Assembly: GCA_964510855.1 (NCBI GenBank)
Contig: CAZEDB010000006.1
Span: 1 to 64,000 of the forward strand
Length of the DNA: 64,000 nt
Origin: UBA8828 sp964510855
Lineage (GTDB): Bacteria; Verrucomicrobiota; Verrucomicrobiia; Opitutales; UBA953
Direction of reading: 5' to 3'
The notes below the pieces were generated by a model, which worked only from the letters and a program-made list of their open reading frames with translations, did not search any database and was not told the DNA's origin. Position numbers and translations under genes: made by a program. This document shows positions 44,221-54,000 of this stretch, piece after piece; position 1 is the first letter of the stretch, and the number at the start of each line of letters is the position of its first letter.

Positions 44221-45648
44221 ATGAGCACACCTGACGCCTCTTCCTCCCGTCGCGACTTTCTCCGCACCGCGGCCCTAGCCGGTCTCGGTCTGGGCATGGC
44301 CAACGGCTTAACCTCTAAGGCTGAGGCCGCACCCGACCCGCGCGCCTTGCTTTATACCGGCATCACCGAGATGGGCAAAATTCGCCCTCGCCCCGCAGGA
44401 GCTAAACCCGTTTGGAACTTAACCACCAAACCTCTCGAGAAAGTGCGCGTGGGGCATATCGGTCTGGCGCGCGGCATGACGCATGTAAACGACTGCCTTA
44501 ACTTACCCTTCGTAGAAGTAGTAGCGGTTTGCGACCTGCTCCAAGACCGGGCTCAGCGTGCAGCTGATACCATCAAAGCTAAAACTGGGAAAGCCCCGGT
44601 GGTCTATGCAGGTGATGAAAATGCCTGGGAAAAACTTTGTGAGCGTACCGACATCGATGTGGTATACGTCAGCACCCCTTGGGAATGGCACGTGCCCATG
44701 TGCGTCAAGGCGATGAAGGAAGGTAAACACGCCTTCGTTGAAGTCTCCCCTGCGGTCACGGTTGATGAATGCTGGAAGCTGGTCGACACTTCCGAACTTA
44801 CCCAAAAGCACTGCGTCGTTTTGGAAAACTGCTGCTATGGCGACAGCGAGTTATTTGTCCTCAACCTCGCACGCCAAGGTTTCTTTGGTGAACTCAAGCA
44901 TGCCGAGTGCGCCTATATTCACGACCTTCGCGAAGAACAGATGTTCCGCCTCGGAGCTGAAGGTGCCTGGCGCCGCAATTATCATACCTTCATTGATGGC
45001 AACCTCTACCCTACCCATGGTTTAGGCCCGGTTGCCCAGTATCTCGGCACGAATCGCGGGGATGCCTTTGGCTACGTGGTGTCGATGTCTTCACCCGAGT
45101 ACAACCTTACCCAGTATCGCGATAAACATCAGCCCAACGGCGGCCGACATAAAGATGAGAAGTATATTTGCGGGGATATGAATACCTCGCTGATCAAAAC
45201 CCGTCTTGGTCGCTCCATCATGATTCAACACGACGTGGTCAGCCCCCGTCCCTATTCCCGCATCAATGCACTCTGTGGTACCCGCGCTACCTTCTTTGGC
45301 TTCCCTGACCGGATGGCGGTTGATGGCGACAGCCACCGCTGGACCTACGAAGGAGCTACCATGACCAAGTTTAAACAAGAGAACGCTCACCCTCTATGGA
45401 AGAAGGTTGGTGATCTCGCGCGCAAAGTTGGGGGTCACGGCGGGATGGACTACATCATGAATTACCGGCTGCTGGACTGTATTCGCCAAGGTATCACTCC
45501 TGACATGAATGTCTACGATGCCGCCGACTGGTCCTGCATCTTAGAAATCTCTGCCTGCTCGGTGAAAAATGGCAGTATGCCAGTGCAATGCCCCGACTTC
45601 ACCCGCGGCGGGTGGAAGGATCTCAAGCCCCTAGAAGTGGTTAGCTAA
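44221..45648 (+). CDS. TAT-exported Gfo/Idh/MocA oxidoreductase, GH109-like
   Basis: The 475-residue protein begins with a twin-arginine signal (SSRRDFLRTAALAGLGLGMA). A Rossmann fold follows (VRVGHIGLARGMTHVND and VEVVAVCDLL). The stretch NLYPTHGLGPVAQYLG followed by RGDAFGYVVSMSS resembles the NAD-dependent glycosidase family GH109. GH109 enzymes cleave alpha-N-acetylgalactosamine by a redox mechanism; the match suggests but does not prove that activity. Gfo/Idh proteins with TAT signals are common in this phylum. A strong terminator follows. Confidence 0.82.
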   Translation: MSTPDASSSRRDFLRTAALAGLGLGMANGLTSKAEAAPDPRALLYTGITEMGKIRPRPAGAKPVWNLTTKPLEKVRVGHIGLARGMTHVNDCLNLPFVEVVAVCDLLQDRAQRAADTIKAKTGKAPVVYAGDENAWEKLCERTDIDVVYVSTPWEWHVPMCVKAMKEGKHAFVEVSPAVTVDECWKLVDTSELTQKHCVVLENCCYGDSELFVLNLARQGFFGELKHAECAYIHDLREEQMFRLGAEGAWRRNYHTFIDGNLYPTHGLGPVAQYLGTNRGDAFGYVVSMSSPEYNLTQYRDKHQPNGGRHKDEKYICGDMNTSLIKTRLGRSIMIQHDVVSPRPYSRINALCGTRATFFGFPDRMAVDGDSHRWTYEGATMTKFKQENAHPLWKKVGDLARKVGGHGGMDYIMNYRLLDCIRQGITPDMNVYDAADWSCILEISACSVKNGSMPVQCPDFTRGGWKDLKPLEVVS

Positions 45649-45672
45649 AAGAGGATCTTGAGTTTCAGACGC

Positions 45673-45704
45673 GAGGCCCAGTCCACGACTGGGCCTCTTG
45701 CTTT
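45673..45704 (+). terminator. intrinsic terminator after the Gfo/Idh gene
   Basis: An 11-bp perfect stem (GAGGCCCAGTC with GACTGGGCCTC, three-base loop) lies at 45673-45697, followed by TTGCTTT. The position 25 bases after the stop and the T-rich tail support termination. Confidence 0.85.
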
Positions 45705-45743
45705 GCATTTGCCCACACCGACGAGTCCGTAAGACTAACGACT

Positions 45744-46193
45744 ATGGATGACGCTAATCGCGCGCGTTGGCAGAAGGGGGTGAGTTGTCCCACCGCCGAG
45801 TCCCTCGAAACCGAGGGAGAAGCGCTCGCCCGTCAGCTAGAGCCAGGAAGCACGCTCCTGCTCTACGGAGACTTGGGCGCAGGTAAAACCACCTTCACTC
45901 GTGGGCTGGCACGCGGCTGGGGAGTAAAGGGGGCCATCACCAGCCCCTCCTACGCTCTCGTACAAATCTATGATGGGCGTGACGGACGACACTTAGTACA
46001 CGTCGATGCCTATCGCTTGATTGGACCCGAACAACTTAAAGGACTCCTGCTCGATGAACTCGTGCAGGCGCAAGACCTCCTCGTCATCGAGTGGCCCGAA
46101 CGTTTAGACGATGCCCTTCCCAAAGGTGCCCTTCGCATTCAAATTACATCCCCGGCTGAAGGTGGACGTTATATTAGACTCCTAGAAGCCTAA
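45744..46193 (+). CDS. tsaE: tRNA N6-adenosine threonylcarbamoyl-transferase complex ATPase TsaE
   Basis: The 149-residue protein has Walker A GDLGAGKTT (42-50), TSPSYALVQIYDG, and HVDAYRL with the VIEWPERL motif. TsaE helps TsaB and TsaD make the t6A modification of tRNA. The other Tsa proteins are not nearby. The start follows a terminator, so it has its own promoter. Confidence 0.93.
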   Translation: MDDANRARWQKGVSCPTAESLETEGEALARQLEPGSTLLLYGDLGAGKTTFTRGLARGWGVKGAITSPSYALVQIYDGRDGRHLVHVDAYRLIGPEQLKGLLLDELVQAQDLLVIEWPERLDDALPKGALRIQITSPAEGGRYIRLLEA

Positions 46194-46261
46194 CAGACTT
46201 TCGGACTTGTAGTCTTAAAACTAATTTATTTTGAAGGCGTGTGCCAACGCGACGACAAGAC

Positions 46262-46693
46262 ATGGAATTTGAGGCTGCGACGGAGCACCTAAGAGGACGG
46301 GCTATTCTCGCTTGGCCCCTAGCCGCGCTCCCGACGTTCGTCTTGCAACTACTCACCCTTGATTGGGAACAAGATCCTGAAAATTTCGTATTTTCTACTT
46401 TCCTAGCCTTGGTAGCGGGTGCGGGTGCAACCATCCTCGCTGTCTTAGTCGGCTTTAGTTTACGGCTTGCAACTCGTAACCGGACCAAGGTTCGCCGCCT
46501 CTGCCTTGGGCTCACCCTTGTCGGTATTCTGCTCGCCTTAAGCTCCCTGATGGCGACCGCCAATAGCCCTCGCAATGCCCTGGGTTTGGCCGAGGAGCGT
46601 CTGGTGCCCCTCCTTGTCCTAGGGACCATCCTCATCGCCCTAGGCATGACCCATTGGCCACGTCCAGAACGTCCTGGAAGTCGTCGCGGCTAA
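46262..46693 (+). CDS. small multi-pass membrane protein of unknown function
   Basis: About 143 residues with four clear hydrophobic segments: ILAWPLAALPTFVLQLLTL, FSTFLALVAGAGATILAVLV, LCLGLTLVGILLALSSLM and LVPLLVLGTILIALG. A basic cytosolic loop (RNRTKVRR) lies between the second and third. No family is recognised. The ATG at 46262 is preferred; a GTG at 46241 would add seven residues. It ends six bases from the convergent typA stop. Confidence 0.62.
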   Translation: MEFEAATEHLRGRAILAWPLAALPTFVLQLLTLDWEQDPENFVFSTFLALVAGAGATILAVLVGFSLRLATRNRTKVRRLCLGLTLVGILLALSSLMATANSPRNALGLAEERLVPLLVLGTILIALGMTHWPRPERPGSRRG

Positions 46694-46698
46694 AGAAT

Positions 46699-48615
46699 TT
46701 AGGCAGTTAGGGTTTTCTCGAAGCGCTTGCGGTCACTCTCATTGAGGTAGCGCTTACGCATCCGAATAAAATTAGGGGTCACTTCTACGAGCTCATCGAG
46801 CTCGATGTATTCAAGGCAAGCCTCGAGGGACATCTTACGAGGGGGCTTAATGCGGGCCAAGTCGTCGGAACCTGCCGCCCGCACGTTGGTGAGCTTTTTA
46901 TTGTGCGACAAGTTAATCACCAAGTCATTATCCTTACAATGTTCGCCCACTACCATACCTTGGTAAACTTCATCTCCAGGTGAGACAAAGAAGTCACCGC
47001 GGTCGTAGAGACGGTCGAGGGAATAAGCGAAAACGGAACCTGGCTCGCCTGCGATCATCACGCCAGCGGAACGACGGGGTGGCTCGCCGCGGACGGGCTC
47101 GTAGCCAAGCAAGGTGTGATACATCACCGCCTCGCCTCGCGTGGTGGTCAGCATCAAGGTGCGCAAACCAAAGAGGGAACGCGAAGGAATCTTAAACTCC
47201 ATGTGGATCCAGCCACTGGTGCCAGCCTTGGCATCCATACTGCGGAGTTCACCCCGACGACCGAGGACGAGCGACATCACATCGCTTTGGCTAGCTTCAG
47301 GGCAGTCTACCGCCAGAGTTTCCACCGGCTCGCAAGAGACCCCGTCAATATCACGCAAGATGACGCGGGGTTTACCCACTTGAAGCTCATAACCCTCGCG
47401 ACGCATGGTTTCAATCAACACGCCAAGGTGCATCAAACCACGACCGGAAACTTGGAAGGCGTCGGCACCGGGCTCACGATCAACTCGGAGGGCGACATTG
47501 CGCTCGAGTTCGCGGGTGAGTCGGTCACCGACTTGACGACCCGTAACAAACTTACCATCGCGGCCAGCAAAAGGAGAGTCATTAACCCGGAAAGCCATCG
47601 TCACGGTAGGCTCGTCTACCTTAACGGGCGGCAAGGCTACAGGATTATCAATGTCCGCGATGGTCGCACCAATTTCCACGTTATCGAGACCTACCACGGC
47701 AACAATGTCGCCCGCGGAAACTTCTTGAGCCTCGACCCGGCCTAGGGCTTCGAAGACTTCGACTTTTAAGGTGCGCTGGCGCGAGATCTCACCCGTACGA
47801 GAAACCATGCTCACGGGCATAGCCGGGCGCACCGTACCAGCGGTGACCCGACCGACTGCGATACGACCAACATAATCACTGTAAAGAATGGTCGTCACCA
47901 TAATCTGCAAAGAGTGAGCTAAGGCCTCTTCACGGGACTTAAACCCTGCAGCCGCACCACGAGGCGAACCAGGCGCATAGGGAGCAGGAATGAAATCTAC
48001 AATTGCTTGGAAGAGCTCCATCAAATCTTTCGGGCGCTTACCTTCTTCGGTCTTAGCACGATCGAGCGTGCCCCAACCTTCACGACCTGAAGCATAGACA
48101 ATGGGGAAATCGAGCGCGTACTCGGGAGCATCGAGCGCCACCAAGAGGTCAAAAATTTCATCAACCACGGCATCGGGCCGGGCCGATGATTTATCAATCT
48201 TGTTGATAACAACGATAGGCTTGAGGCCGAGGGCTAAGGCTTTGGAGAGCACGAAACGCGTTTGTGGCATGGGACCCTCAAAGGAGTCGACCACCAGCAA
48301 ACAACCGTCAGCCATGTTTAACACCCGTTCGACTTCGCCGCCGAAGTCGGCGTGGCCAGGAGTGTCGATGAGGTTAAGCTTATAGGGCTTGCCGTTGCGC
48401 GGATCAGTCCAGCGTACCGAACAATTTTTCGCGGTAATGGTAATGCCGCGCTCGCGCTCGAGGTCGCCCGAGTCCATAATCAAGCCGTGCTGACCGCCCG
48501 CAAGTTTGTCGAGGTCTTCAGCTCGGAACATGCCGGACTGATAAAGAAGCCGGTCGGTCAGGGTAGTTTTACCGTGGTCGACGTGGGCAATAATGGCGAG
48601 GTTGCGGATTTCCAT
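46699..48615 (-). CDS. typA: translational GTPase TypA/BipA
   Basis: The 638-residue protein begins MEIRNLAIIAHVDHGKTTLTD with the G1 motif, and continues with DTPGHADFGGEVERVL (G3) and NKIDKSSAR (G4). The C-terminal BipA-specific part includes NLSHNKKLTNVRAAGSDD. This GTPase binds the ribosome and assists 50S assembly and stress responses. The length is slightly above the usual 607-615. A leader of about 165 bases separates it from the M3 peptidase gene. Confidence 0.96.
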   Translation of the reverse strand: MEIRNLAIIAHVDHGKTTLTDRLLYQSGMFRAEDLDKLAGGQHGLIMDSGDLERERGITITAKNCSVRWTDPRNGKPYKLNLIDTPGHADFGGEVERVLNMADGCLLVVDSFEGPMPQTRFVLSKALALGLKPIVVINKIDKSSARPDAVVDEIFDLLVALDAPEYALDFPIVYASGREGWGTLDRAKTEEGKRPKDLMELFQAIVDFIPAPYAPGSPRGAAAGFKSREEALAHSLQIMVTTILYSDYVGRIAVGRVTAGTVRPAMPVSMVSRTGEISRQRTLKVEVFEALGRVEAQEVSAGDIVAVVGLDNVEIGATIADIDNPVALPPVKVDEPTVTMAFRVNDSPFAGRDGKFVTGRQVGDRLTRELERNVALRVDREPGADAFQVSGRGLMHLGVLIETMRREGYELQVGKPRVILRDIDGVSCEPVETLAVDCPEASQSDVMSLVLGRRGELRSMDAKAGTSGWIHMEFKIPSRSLFGLRTLMLTTTRGEAVMYHTLLGYEPVRGEPPRRSAGVMIAGEPGSVFAYSLDRLYDRGDFFVSPGDEVYQGMVVGEHCKDNDLVINLSHNKKLTNVRAAGSDDLARIKPPRKMSLEACLEYIELDELVEVTPNFIRMRKRYLNESDRKRFEKTLTA

Positions 48616-48780
48616 GGACAGTTCTCTATCCTAGGGGCGTAGAGGGGTAATAGGTAGGGGGGAAGGGTAAAGTTAACAGAAAGGAGGCTTCAGACCTTTA
48701 GGGCTGAGGACTTTACCCATAAAGCAAGCCCCCAAGCACCAAGCCTGTGCCTAAGCCATTAGACTCCCAAACCCTTAGCC

Positions 48781-50883
48781 CTAGGCTAAACCATCGCGAA
48801 CCAGCAAAGCCTCGGGGTCAGGATCTCGGCCCATAAACTCACGGAATAGGGCCTCAGGAGGCGTATCATTACCGCGGGCTAGTACACTCTTTCGAAACTG
48901 CAGACCCGTTTTGGGATTGAGCAACCCCTCTTGGCGGAATCGTCCAAAGGCGTCGGCGTCGAGCACTTCCGCCCATTTATAGGAGTAGTAGCCGGCAGCA
49001 TAGCCCGTCGCATCGCCAAAGAGGTGGGTGAAACGACGCGCCATCGAAGGTATGGGCTGACTCGAACGCGGGAACCAATCGGCTAAAGTTTCATTCCAGT
49101 GACGATCCAGATCGGTTACGGTTCCGCTCGCGGCGCGCAGGTGAAGGTCTAAATCGAGTTTACCAAAGGCGAGCTGACGCATCGCAGCCGAGGCGGCGCG
49201 GAACGTAGCAGAAGCATCCAATTGGGTAAGCAGGCTATCGGGCAAAGGCTCTCCGGTTTCATGATGGCGAGCAAAGGTATCGAGCGACTCACGATACCAG
49301 CACCAATTTTCTAAAATTTGGGAAGGGAGTTCGACAAAATCCCACGCCACGCGCGTTCCCGCCAACGATTCAATCTCTACTTCGGTTAAAAGGTGGTGCA
49401 GCAAGTGACCGAACTCATGGAACACGGTAGTGACCTCATCGTGAGTAAGCAGGGCCTGCTGACTAGCTACGGACGGAGTAAAGTTACCGCACATTAAGCC
49501 TAAGTGCGGCACCCATGTACCATCAGGTCGAGGCCCACCGGTACGGAGATGATTCATCCATGCTCCACCACGTTTCGATTCGCGAGGAAACCAATCGGTA
49601 TAGAAAGTGCCGAGATGACGGGCCCCATCGTGCAGTTCATAACAACGAACTTCAGGGTGCCATACCGATACTGGAGCACCTTCAGCCCGCTCACCACTGG
49701 CAGGAACCACCGTCCGTACTCCCGTGCTGGTATCGATGTGTAAAGTATCACGACCTAAGACCTTAAAGCCCATTAAATCACCGAAGAGCTGAAACATCCC
49801 ATTCACCACCCCATCAACAGGGAACCAAGGTCGGAGCGCTTCATTATCCAAGCCGCAACGTTCTTTGCGCAAGCGTTCGGCCCAAAAAGTAAACTCCCAA
49901 GGATGCAAGGGGCGAACCGCGTCTCCGGTCTGGGCCGCACGGTAAGCCTCCAACTCCGCCGTCTCAGCCTTAAAGCGATCGCGCACGCGGGCATGGAGAT
50001 CCTCAACAAAACTTAAAGCCCGTGAACCCTGACGTGCCATCCGACGTGACAAGACCCAATCAGCAAAATGGGCCTTACCCAAAAGTTGGGCTTTCTCTTG
50101 CCGTAGGGCTAAGATGGTAGCGACGAGCGCCGTATTATCATACGGTGCCTGGGCGCCAACCGCCACACTCGCCTCCCAAGCCTGTCGGCGTAAAGCGACG
50201 TCTTCGGCATACATTAAAATCGGAAAGAGTGAAGGGGCGTGCAAGGTGAAGCGCCAGCCGTGGGCGAGGCCTTTGTTAGTCGCCGATTGTCGCGCGGCAG
50301 CACGCGCAGACTCAGGCAAACCGATTAAGCGAGCCTCATCTTCAATCACTAATTCCCAAGCATTAGTTGAATCTAAAACATTCTCCGAATACTTCTGGGT
50401 AACTTCGGCAAGCTGAGCATGGATGGCCGCAAGGCGCTCTTTGGCAGCGGGCTGAAGATCGGCGCCCGAGTCGATAAAACCTGCGAGGGTTTCGTCTAAA
50501 AACCGACGCTTAACCCCCGTCAACTGCTGCGCCTCAGGTAATGCTGCATAAGCTTTGAGTATGGCCCAAATTCCAGCATCTAGAGGAATCGAAGAATAGA
50601 AGGCGGTGACTTCGGGCAACAAGGCATTGTAGGCCTTGCGCAACGCTGGTGAATTTAAAACTGAATCTAAGTGAGCGACCAAACCCCAAGCCACATCCAG
50701 CTCCCGAGTCGCCGCCTCAAGACCGAGCAAGGCGCTAGCATAATTTAAGGTGGCGTGATCCTGTGCGCGATAGGTCGCAAGCTGGAGACGGGCATGTTGC
50801 AGCGCCTGACGAATATCAGGCTCGGCACGCTCCGGGGTCAGACGTGACCAATCAGGCAAAAATGCGGGGTCTAGGAAGGACAT
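48781..50883 (-). CDS. M3-family oligopeptidase (oligopeptidase A-like)
   Basis: The 700-residue protein has the zinc motif HEFGH at 489-493 with a downstream Glu (DFVELPSQILENW), as in M3 oligopeptidases OpdA/PrlC and Dcp. These cytoplasmic enzymes degrade peptides up to about 20 residues. The length matches E. coli OpdA (680). The stop is TAG at 48781. The start is 83 bases from the divergent BFN gene. Confidence 0.92.
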   Translation of the reverse strand: MSFLDPAFLPDWSRLTPERAEPDIRQALQHARLQLATYRAQDHATLNYASALLGLEAATRELDVAWGLVAHLDSVLNSPALRKAYNALLPEVTAFYSSIPLDAGIWAILKAYAALPEAQQLTGVKRRFLDETLAGFIDSGADLQPAAKERLAAIHAQLAEVTQKYSENVLDSTNAWELVIEDEARLIGLPESARAAARQSATNKGLAHGWRFTLHAPSLFPILMYAEDVALRRQAWEASVAVGAQAPYDNTALVATILALRQEKAQLLGKAHFADWVLSRRMARQGSRALSFVEDLHARVRDRFKAETAELEAYRAAQTGDAVRPLHPWEFTFWAERLRKERCGLDNEALRPWFPVDGVVNGMFQLFGDLMGFKVLGRDTLHIDTSTGVRTVVPASGERAEGAPVSVWHPEVRCYELHDGARHLGTFYTDWFPRESKRGGAWMNHLRTGGPRPDGTWVPHLGLMCGNFTPSVASQQALLTHDEVTTVFHEFGHLLHHLLTEVEIESLAGTRVAWDFVELPSQILENWCWYRESLDTFARHHETGEPLPDSLLTQLDASATFRAASAAMRQLAFGKLDLDLHLRAASGTVTDLDRHWNETLADWFPRSSQPIPSMARRFTHLFGDATGYAAGYYSYKWAEVLDADAFGRFRQEGLLNPKTGLQFRKSVLARGNDTPPEALFREFMGRDPDPEALLVRDGLA

Positions 50884-50966
50884 ACCCTAAATTGATACGG
50901 CTTTTACGGGTGAGCAAGCCGTCGCATCACGCTTGCCCTTCAGAAAGTCGCCGGGAGTATAGCGTC

Positions 50967-51416
50967 ATGGCCTCACCCGAAGCCCATATCGTCGAACACC
51001 TTCATGTCGTGCCCACCCAGCAAGGGACGGCGGTCTTTCTGGTTTTGCCTCATAAAACCCTCGTCATCCAAGTCGACCCTGCGGTCGGCGAAGCCCTACA
51101 AGCGGCAATTTCGGGCAAAGTGGCCGAACGTCCTTTAACTCACGACCTCATGCTCGCACTCCTGCAAGGGCTCGACGCTAAAGTTGAGCGCGTGGTGATT
51201 AGCGATATGCGCGAGGGTGTCTTTTTTGCCCGGGTGGTTATTAAACACGAGGGTGCCACTGCTACTCAAGTTGCCGAGGTCGATGCACGACCCTCCGATT
51301 CCTTGGTACTCGCGGTTAAATCTCGTGCCCCCGTTATGGTCATGCCCGCCGTAGCGGATGCCTGTGAAGATATGGCGGAGGCTTTAGCAAAACTCCGCCG
51401 CAAGGAAGAAGGGTGA
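50967..51416 (+). CDS. bifunctional nuclease (BFN/DUF151) domain protein
   Basis: The 149-residue protein has the DUF151/BFN core: VFLVLPHKTLVIQVDP near the start, LTHDLMLALLQGLDAKVERVVI, and DARPSDSLVLAVKSRAPV. BFN domains have been linked to nuclease activity in some species. The ATG at 50967 is chosen over a longer in-frame extension that runs over the divergent peptidase. GGGAG lies about 10 bases upstream, one of the few plausible Shine-Dalgarno motifs. The stop overlaps the dus GTG by three bases. Confidence 0.85.
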   Translation: MASPEAHIVEHLHVVPTQQGTAVFLVLPHKTLVIQVDPAVGEALQAAISGKVAERPLTHDLMLALLQGLDAKVERVVISDMREGVFFARVVIKHEGATATQVAEVDARPSDSLVLAVKSRAPVMVMPAVADACEDMAEALAKLRRKEEG

Positions 51417-52477
51417 AATCCGCTCTACCCGATGTGATGGTGGCAGGGACACGTCCCTCCGTGCTGGCGCCGATGCAGGACGTTACCACCACGGGTTTTT
51501 TCCGCGTGGTCGCCCGCCGCGGTGCTCCCGATTGGTTTGTGACTGAGTACCTGCGCGTCCATGAATCCTCAACCCCTGAGCGCCACATCGTTGAATCGAT
51601 TGAGAGCCACGGTACGGGCCGTCCTGTTTTTGCCCAGCTCATCGGGGAAGATGTTACCCACATCATCCGAACCATTCGCTGGCTTGTAACCCGGTTGCCC
51701 GTGGCCGGGATTGATCTTAATCTCGGCTGCCCTGCCCCCAAAGTTTATCGCAAGAATGTAGGTGGCGGCCTGCTGCGCGATCCAGCAAAGATTGATGAAC
51801 TACTGCGCGCGATGCGGGCAGAGATTCCTGGCCGCTTTACGGTCAAAATGCGCTTAGGCTTTGATAGTCATGCCGCTCTCGCGCCCGTTACCGACTCGGT
51901 AGCCCGACACGGGGTTGATTTACTCACGGTTCATGGTCGGACGGTGAAGGGCTTATATTGGTCGGAGGTAGATTACACCGCGATTGGAGAAGCGGTACGG
52001 CGGGTGCCTTGTCCAGTCATTGCCAATGGCGACATTTGGAGTGCCGCCAAAGCCTCGCGCATTCTCGAAGCGACGGGCGCTTGGGGGGTGATGATGGGTC
52101 GACATGCAATTCGTAACCCCTGGATTTTCCGCCAGTGGCGCGAACACCAATTAGGACAGCCCGTGTACCGTCCAACCTTGTCCGAAGTCCGAACCTACCT
52201 TGAGGATCTTGCTAGCGAATGCTGCGACGCCGATGTAGCGGATGATCGACGGGCTTCACGGCTGAAAAAGTTCCTCAACTTTATCGGCCTCGCCATCGAT
52301 CCCGAAGGCCTATTTCTCAAAGAGATGCGTCGCACCGAAGGCATGACGGAACTCATGACCTGCTGCGACCGACACCTACTCGGAACCCGGGCCGACGAAG
52401 CCTATCCCGAGGAACCCCATCCTGGCTTAGTGGCGCGCCCTACGCGCGAAACCCAACAGGGCTGCGGATTAGAGTAA
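51413..52477 (+). CDS. dus: tRNA-dihydrouridine synthase
   Basis: The 354-residue flavoenzyme starts with a GTG whose last two bases form the TGA of the preceding gene. It has the Dus hallmarks RPSVLAPMQDVTTTGF, LNLGCPAPKVYRKNVGGGLL and KMRLGFDS, with a later MMGRHAIRNPWIF. It reduces specific uridines in tRNA. The exact subfamily (A, B or C) is not obvious. Confidence 0.93.
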   Translation: MKSALPDVMVAGTRPSVLAPMQDVTTTGFFRVVARRGAPDWFVTEYLRVHESSTPERHIVESIESHGTGRPVFAQLIGEDVTHIIRTIRWLVTRLPVAGIDLNLGCPAPKVYRKNVGGGLLRDPAKIDELLRAMRAEIPGRFTVKMRLGFDSHAALAPVTDSVARHGVDLLTVHGRTVKGLYWSEVDYTAIGEAVRRVPCPVIANGDIWSAAKASRILEATGAWGVMMGRHAIRNPWIFRQWREHQLGQPVYRPTLSEVRTYLEDLASECCDADVADDRRASRLKKFLNFIGLAIDPEGLFLKEMRRTEGMTELMTCCDRHLLGTRADEAYPEEPHPGLVARPTRETQQGCGLE

Positions 52478-52507
52478 CCTTACGGCGCCCGACTTCGCCG
52501 GCTAAGA

Positions 52508-53773
52508 TTACTTCTTTTTAGCCTTGGATGGCGCCTTGGATGGCGCGGCGCGACGGGAAGATTTTTTAGCAACCTTCTTAGAGCGCAGGGAGCGACTAAG
52601 CTTAGCTGACTTTTTAAGCTTAGTCTTGGCCTTAACTTGGCTCTTAGCCTTCACCAGCTGCTTAGCTTTAGTTTTGGCCTGAGACTTCACGCGCTTGGTC
52701 TTCGCCGACGATTTTTTTCGGGACGGAGCTGCAGGCTGAGCCATACGCTTTAAAGTTAAGTCCTTGGCGGCTAGAGAAAGTTTATTCTCCTTCACCGCTT
52801 TCCAAAGTACCTCACGTAGTTCATTCAGCCCTTCCCCGCTTACGCAAGAGATGGGGACCACCGGTACAGGGAATTTGGCGCGGAAACGGGCGAGATTTTC
52901 GGCCGAAGCAGGTAGGTCCATTTTATTGGACACAACTAAACGCGGCTTCGCCGCCAGAATCTTGGAATAAAGCCGCAACTCACGGTCGAGTACCTTATAG
53001 TCATCCCAAGGTCGGCGTTGCTCGCTGCCCGACATATCCAACATAAAGACCAGTAGGGAGCAGCGCTCTATATGCTTAAGGAAGCGATGGCCCAGACCGC
53101 GATTCTCACTCGCACCTTCAATCAGGCCCGGGATGTCCGCTAGATAAATCCGACCATGACGATCCGGATATTCAATCACGCCCACGTTAGCGTGCAGGGT
53201 GGTAAAGGGATAAGGCGCAACTTTAGGGCGCGCCGAGGTTAGCACCCGCGTCATCGAAGACTTACCTGCATTAGGATAACCCACCAAACCGAGATCGGCG
53301 ATGGTCTTCATCACTAAGCGGAAAGAGCCGGTTTCACCCACCTTACCTGGCGTCGTCATACGCGGCGCCTGATTAACGGAATTTCTAAAGGCGGTGTTAC
53401 CTGTTCCGCCTCGACCGCCGCGCAGCAAGACCACGCGCTCGCCCACATCCGTGAGCTCAGCAACCAGGCGACCCGTTTCTAAATCTAAAATTTGCGTACC
53501 GGGGGGCAGCGGGAGAATAAGTTCTTTACCATCAAAGCCTGTGCGTAAGCGTCCCATGCCTGGCTGACCATTTTGGGCAGCGCGATTGGGCTGCCAGCGA
53601 TAAGACTCAAGATCTCCTTGGTTAGGATCGCAGAGTAATACCACATCACCCCCCTTGCCACCATTGCCGCCATCGGGTCCACCTTTGGGGATAAACTTTT
53701 CGCGACGGAAGGATAGGCATCCTGCACCGCCGCTACCGGCCTTGAGATGGACCTTTACTTCGTCGATAAACAT
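52508..53773 (-). CDS. obg: Obg-family GTPase with long basic C-terminal tail
   Basis: From the ATG at 53773 (MFIDEVKVHLKAGSGGAGCL) the product has 421 residues. It contains the glycine-rich Obg fold (1-155), G1 GYPNAGKSS at 165-173, DIPG at 213-216 and NKMD at 283-286. It acts in 50S ribosome assembly. Residues 351-421 form a Lys/Arg-rich tail (31 of 71 basic, no acidic residue) instead of an OCT domain. This tail resembles nucleic-acid-binding extensions. It is divergent from ilvC. Confidence 0.94.
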   Translation of the reverse strand: MFIDEVKVHLKAGSGGAGCLSFRREKFIPKGGPDGGNGGKGGDVVLLCDPNQGDLESYRWQPNRAAQNGQPGMGRLRTGFDGKELILPLPPGTQILDLETGRLVAELTDVGERVVLLRGGRGGTGNTAFRNSVNQAPRMTTPGKVGETGSFRLVMKTIADLGLVGYPNAGKSSMTRVLTSARPKVAPYPFTTLHANVGVIEYPDRHGRIYLADIPGLIEGASENRGLGHRFLKHIERCSLLVFMLDMSGSEQRRPWDDYKVLDRELRLYSKILAAKPRLVVSNKMDLPASAENLARFRAKFPVPVVPISCVSGEGLNELREVLWKAVKENKLSLAAKDLTLKRMAQPAAPSRKKSSAKTKRVKSQAKTKAKQLVKAKSQVKAKTKLKKSAKLSRSLRSKKVAKKSSRRAAPSKAPSKAKKK

Positions 53774-53903
53774 AAGGGGAGGCAATCGATACCCACGAAG
53801 AGAAGGAAGACTAAAGCACTACGGGTAGGGTCAAGACCCGAGGGTCGCCGCGCCCCGATAGCCCACCCCATGAGCTGCCCTTTTCCTTGAGACGCAACGC
53901 CAG

Positions 53904-53931
53904 CCGACCCTGGGGACTTATCCCAGGTCAG
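53904..53931. promoter_or_regulatory. imperfect inverted repeat upstream of ilvC
   Basis: A six-base-pair stem (CCTGGG / CCCAGG), extendable by two pairs across a bulge, surrounds a seven-base loop in the 227-base divergent space between obg and ilvC. It could be an operator or leader hairpin. No T-run follows. No branched-chain leader peptide was recognised. Confidence 0.25.
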
Positions 53932-54000
53932 GGATCTCGCCTTTTTCTCTCGCCCCCGTGGCAGGTTTCTATCCTCTTTGGGCTTTATTCCCCCACACCC

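Noticed and set aside
47116..47745. A 209-codon plus-strand open frame inside typA
   Set aside because: It lies fully antisense to typA and has no domain or start context; typA is unmistakable.
53887..54000. An N-terminal extension of ilvC
   Set aside because: The frame is open upstream, but the family start MPAKVHTDRD at 54001 is clear and the added residues are not conserved-looking.
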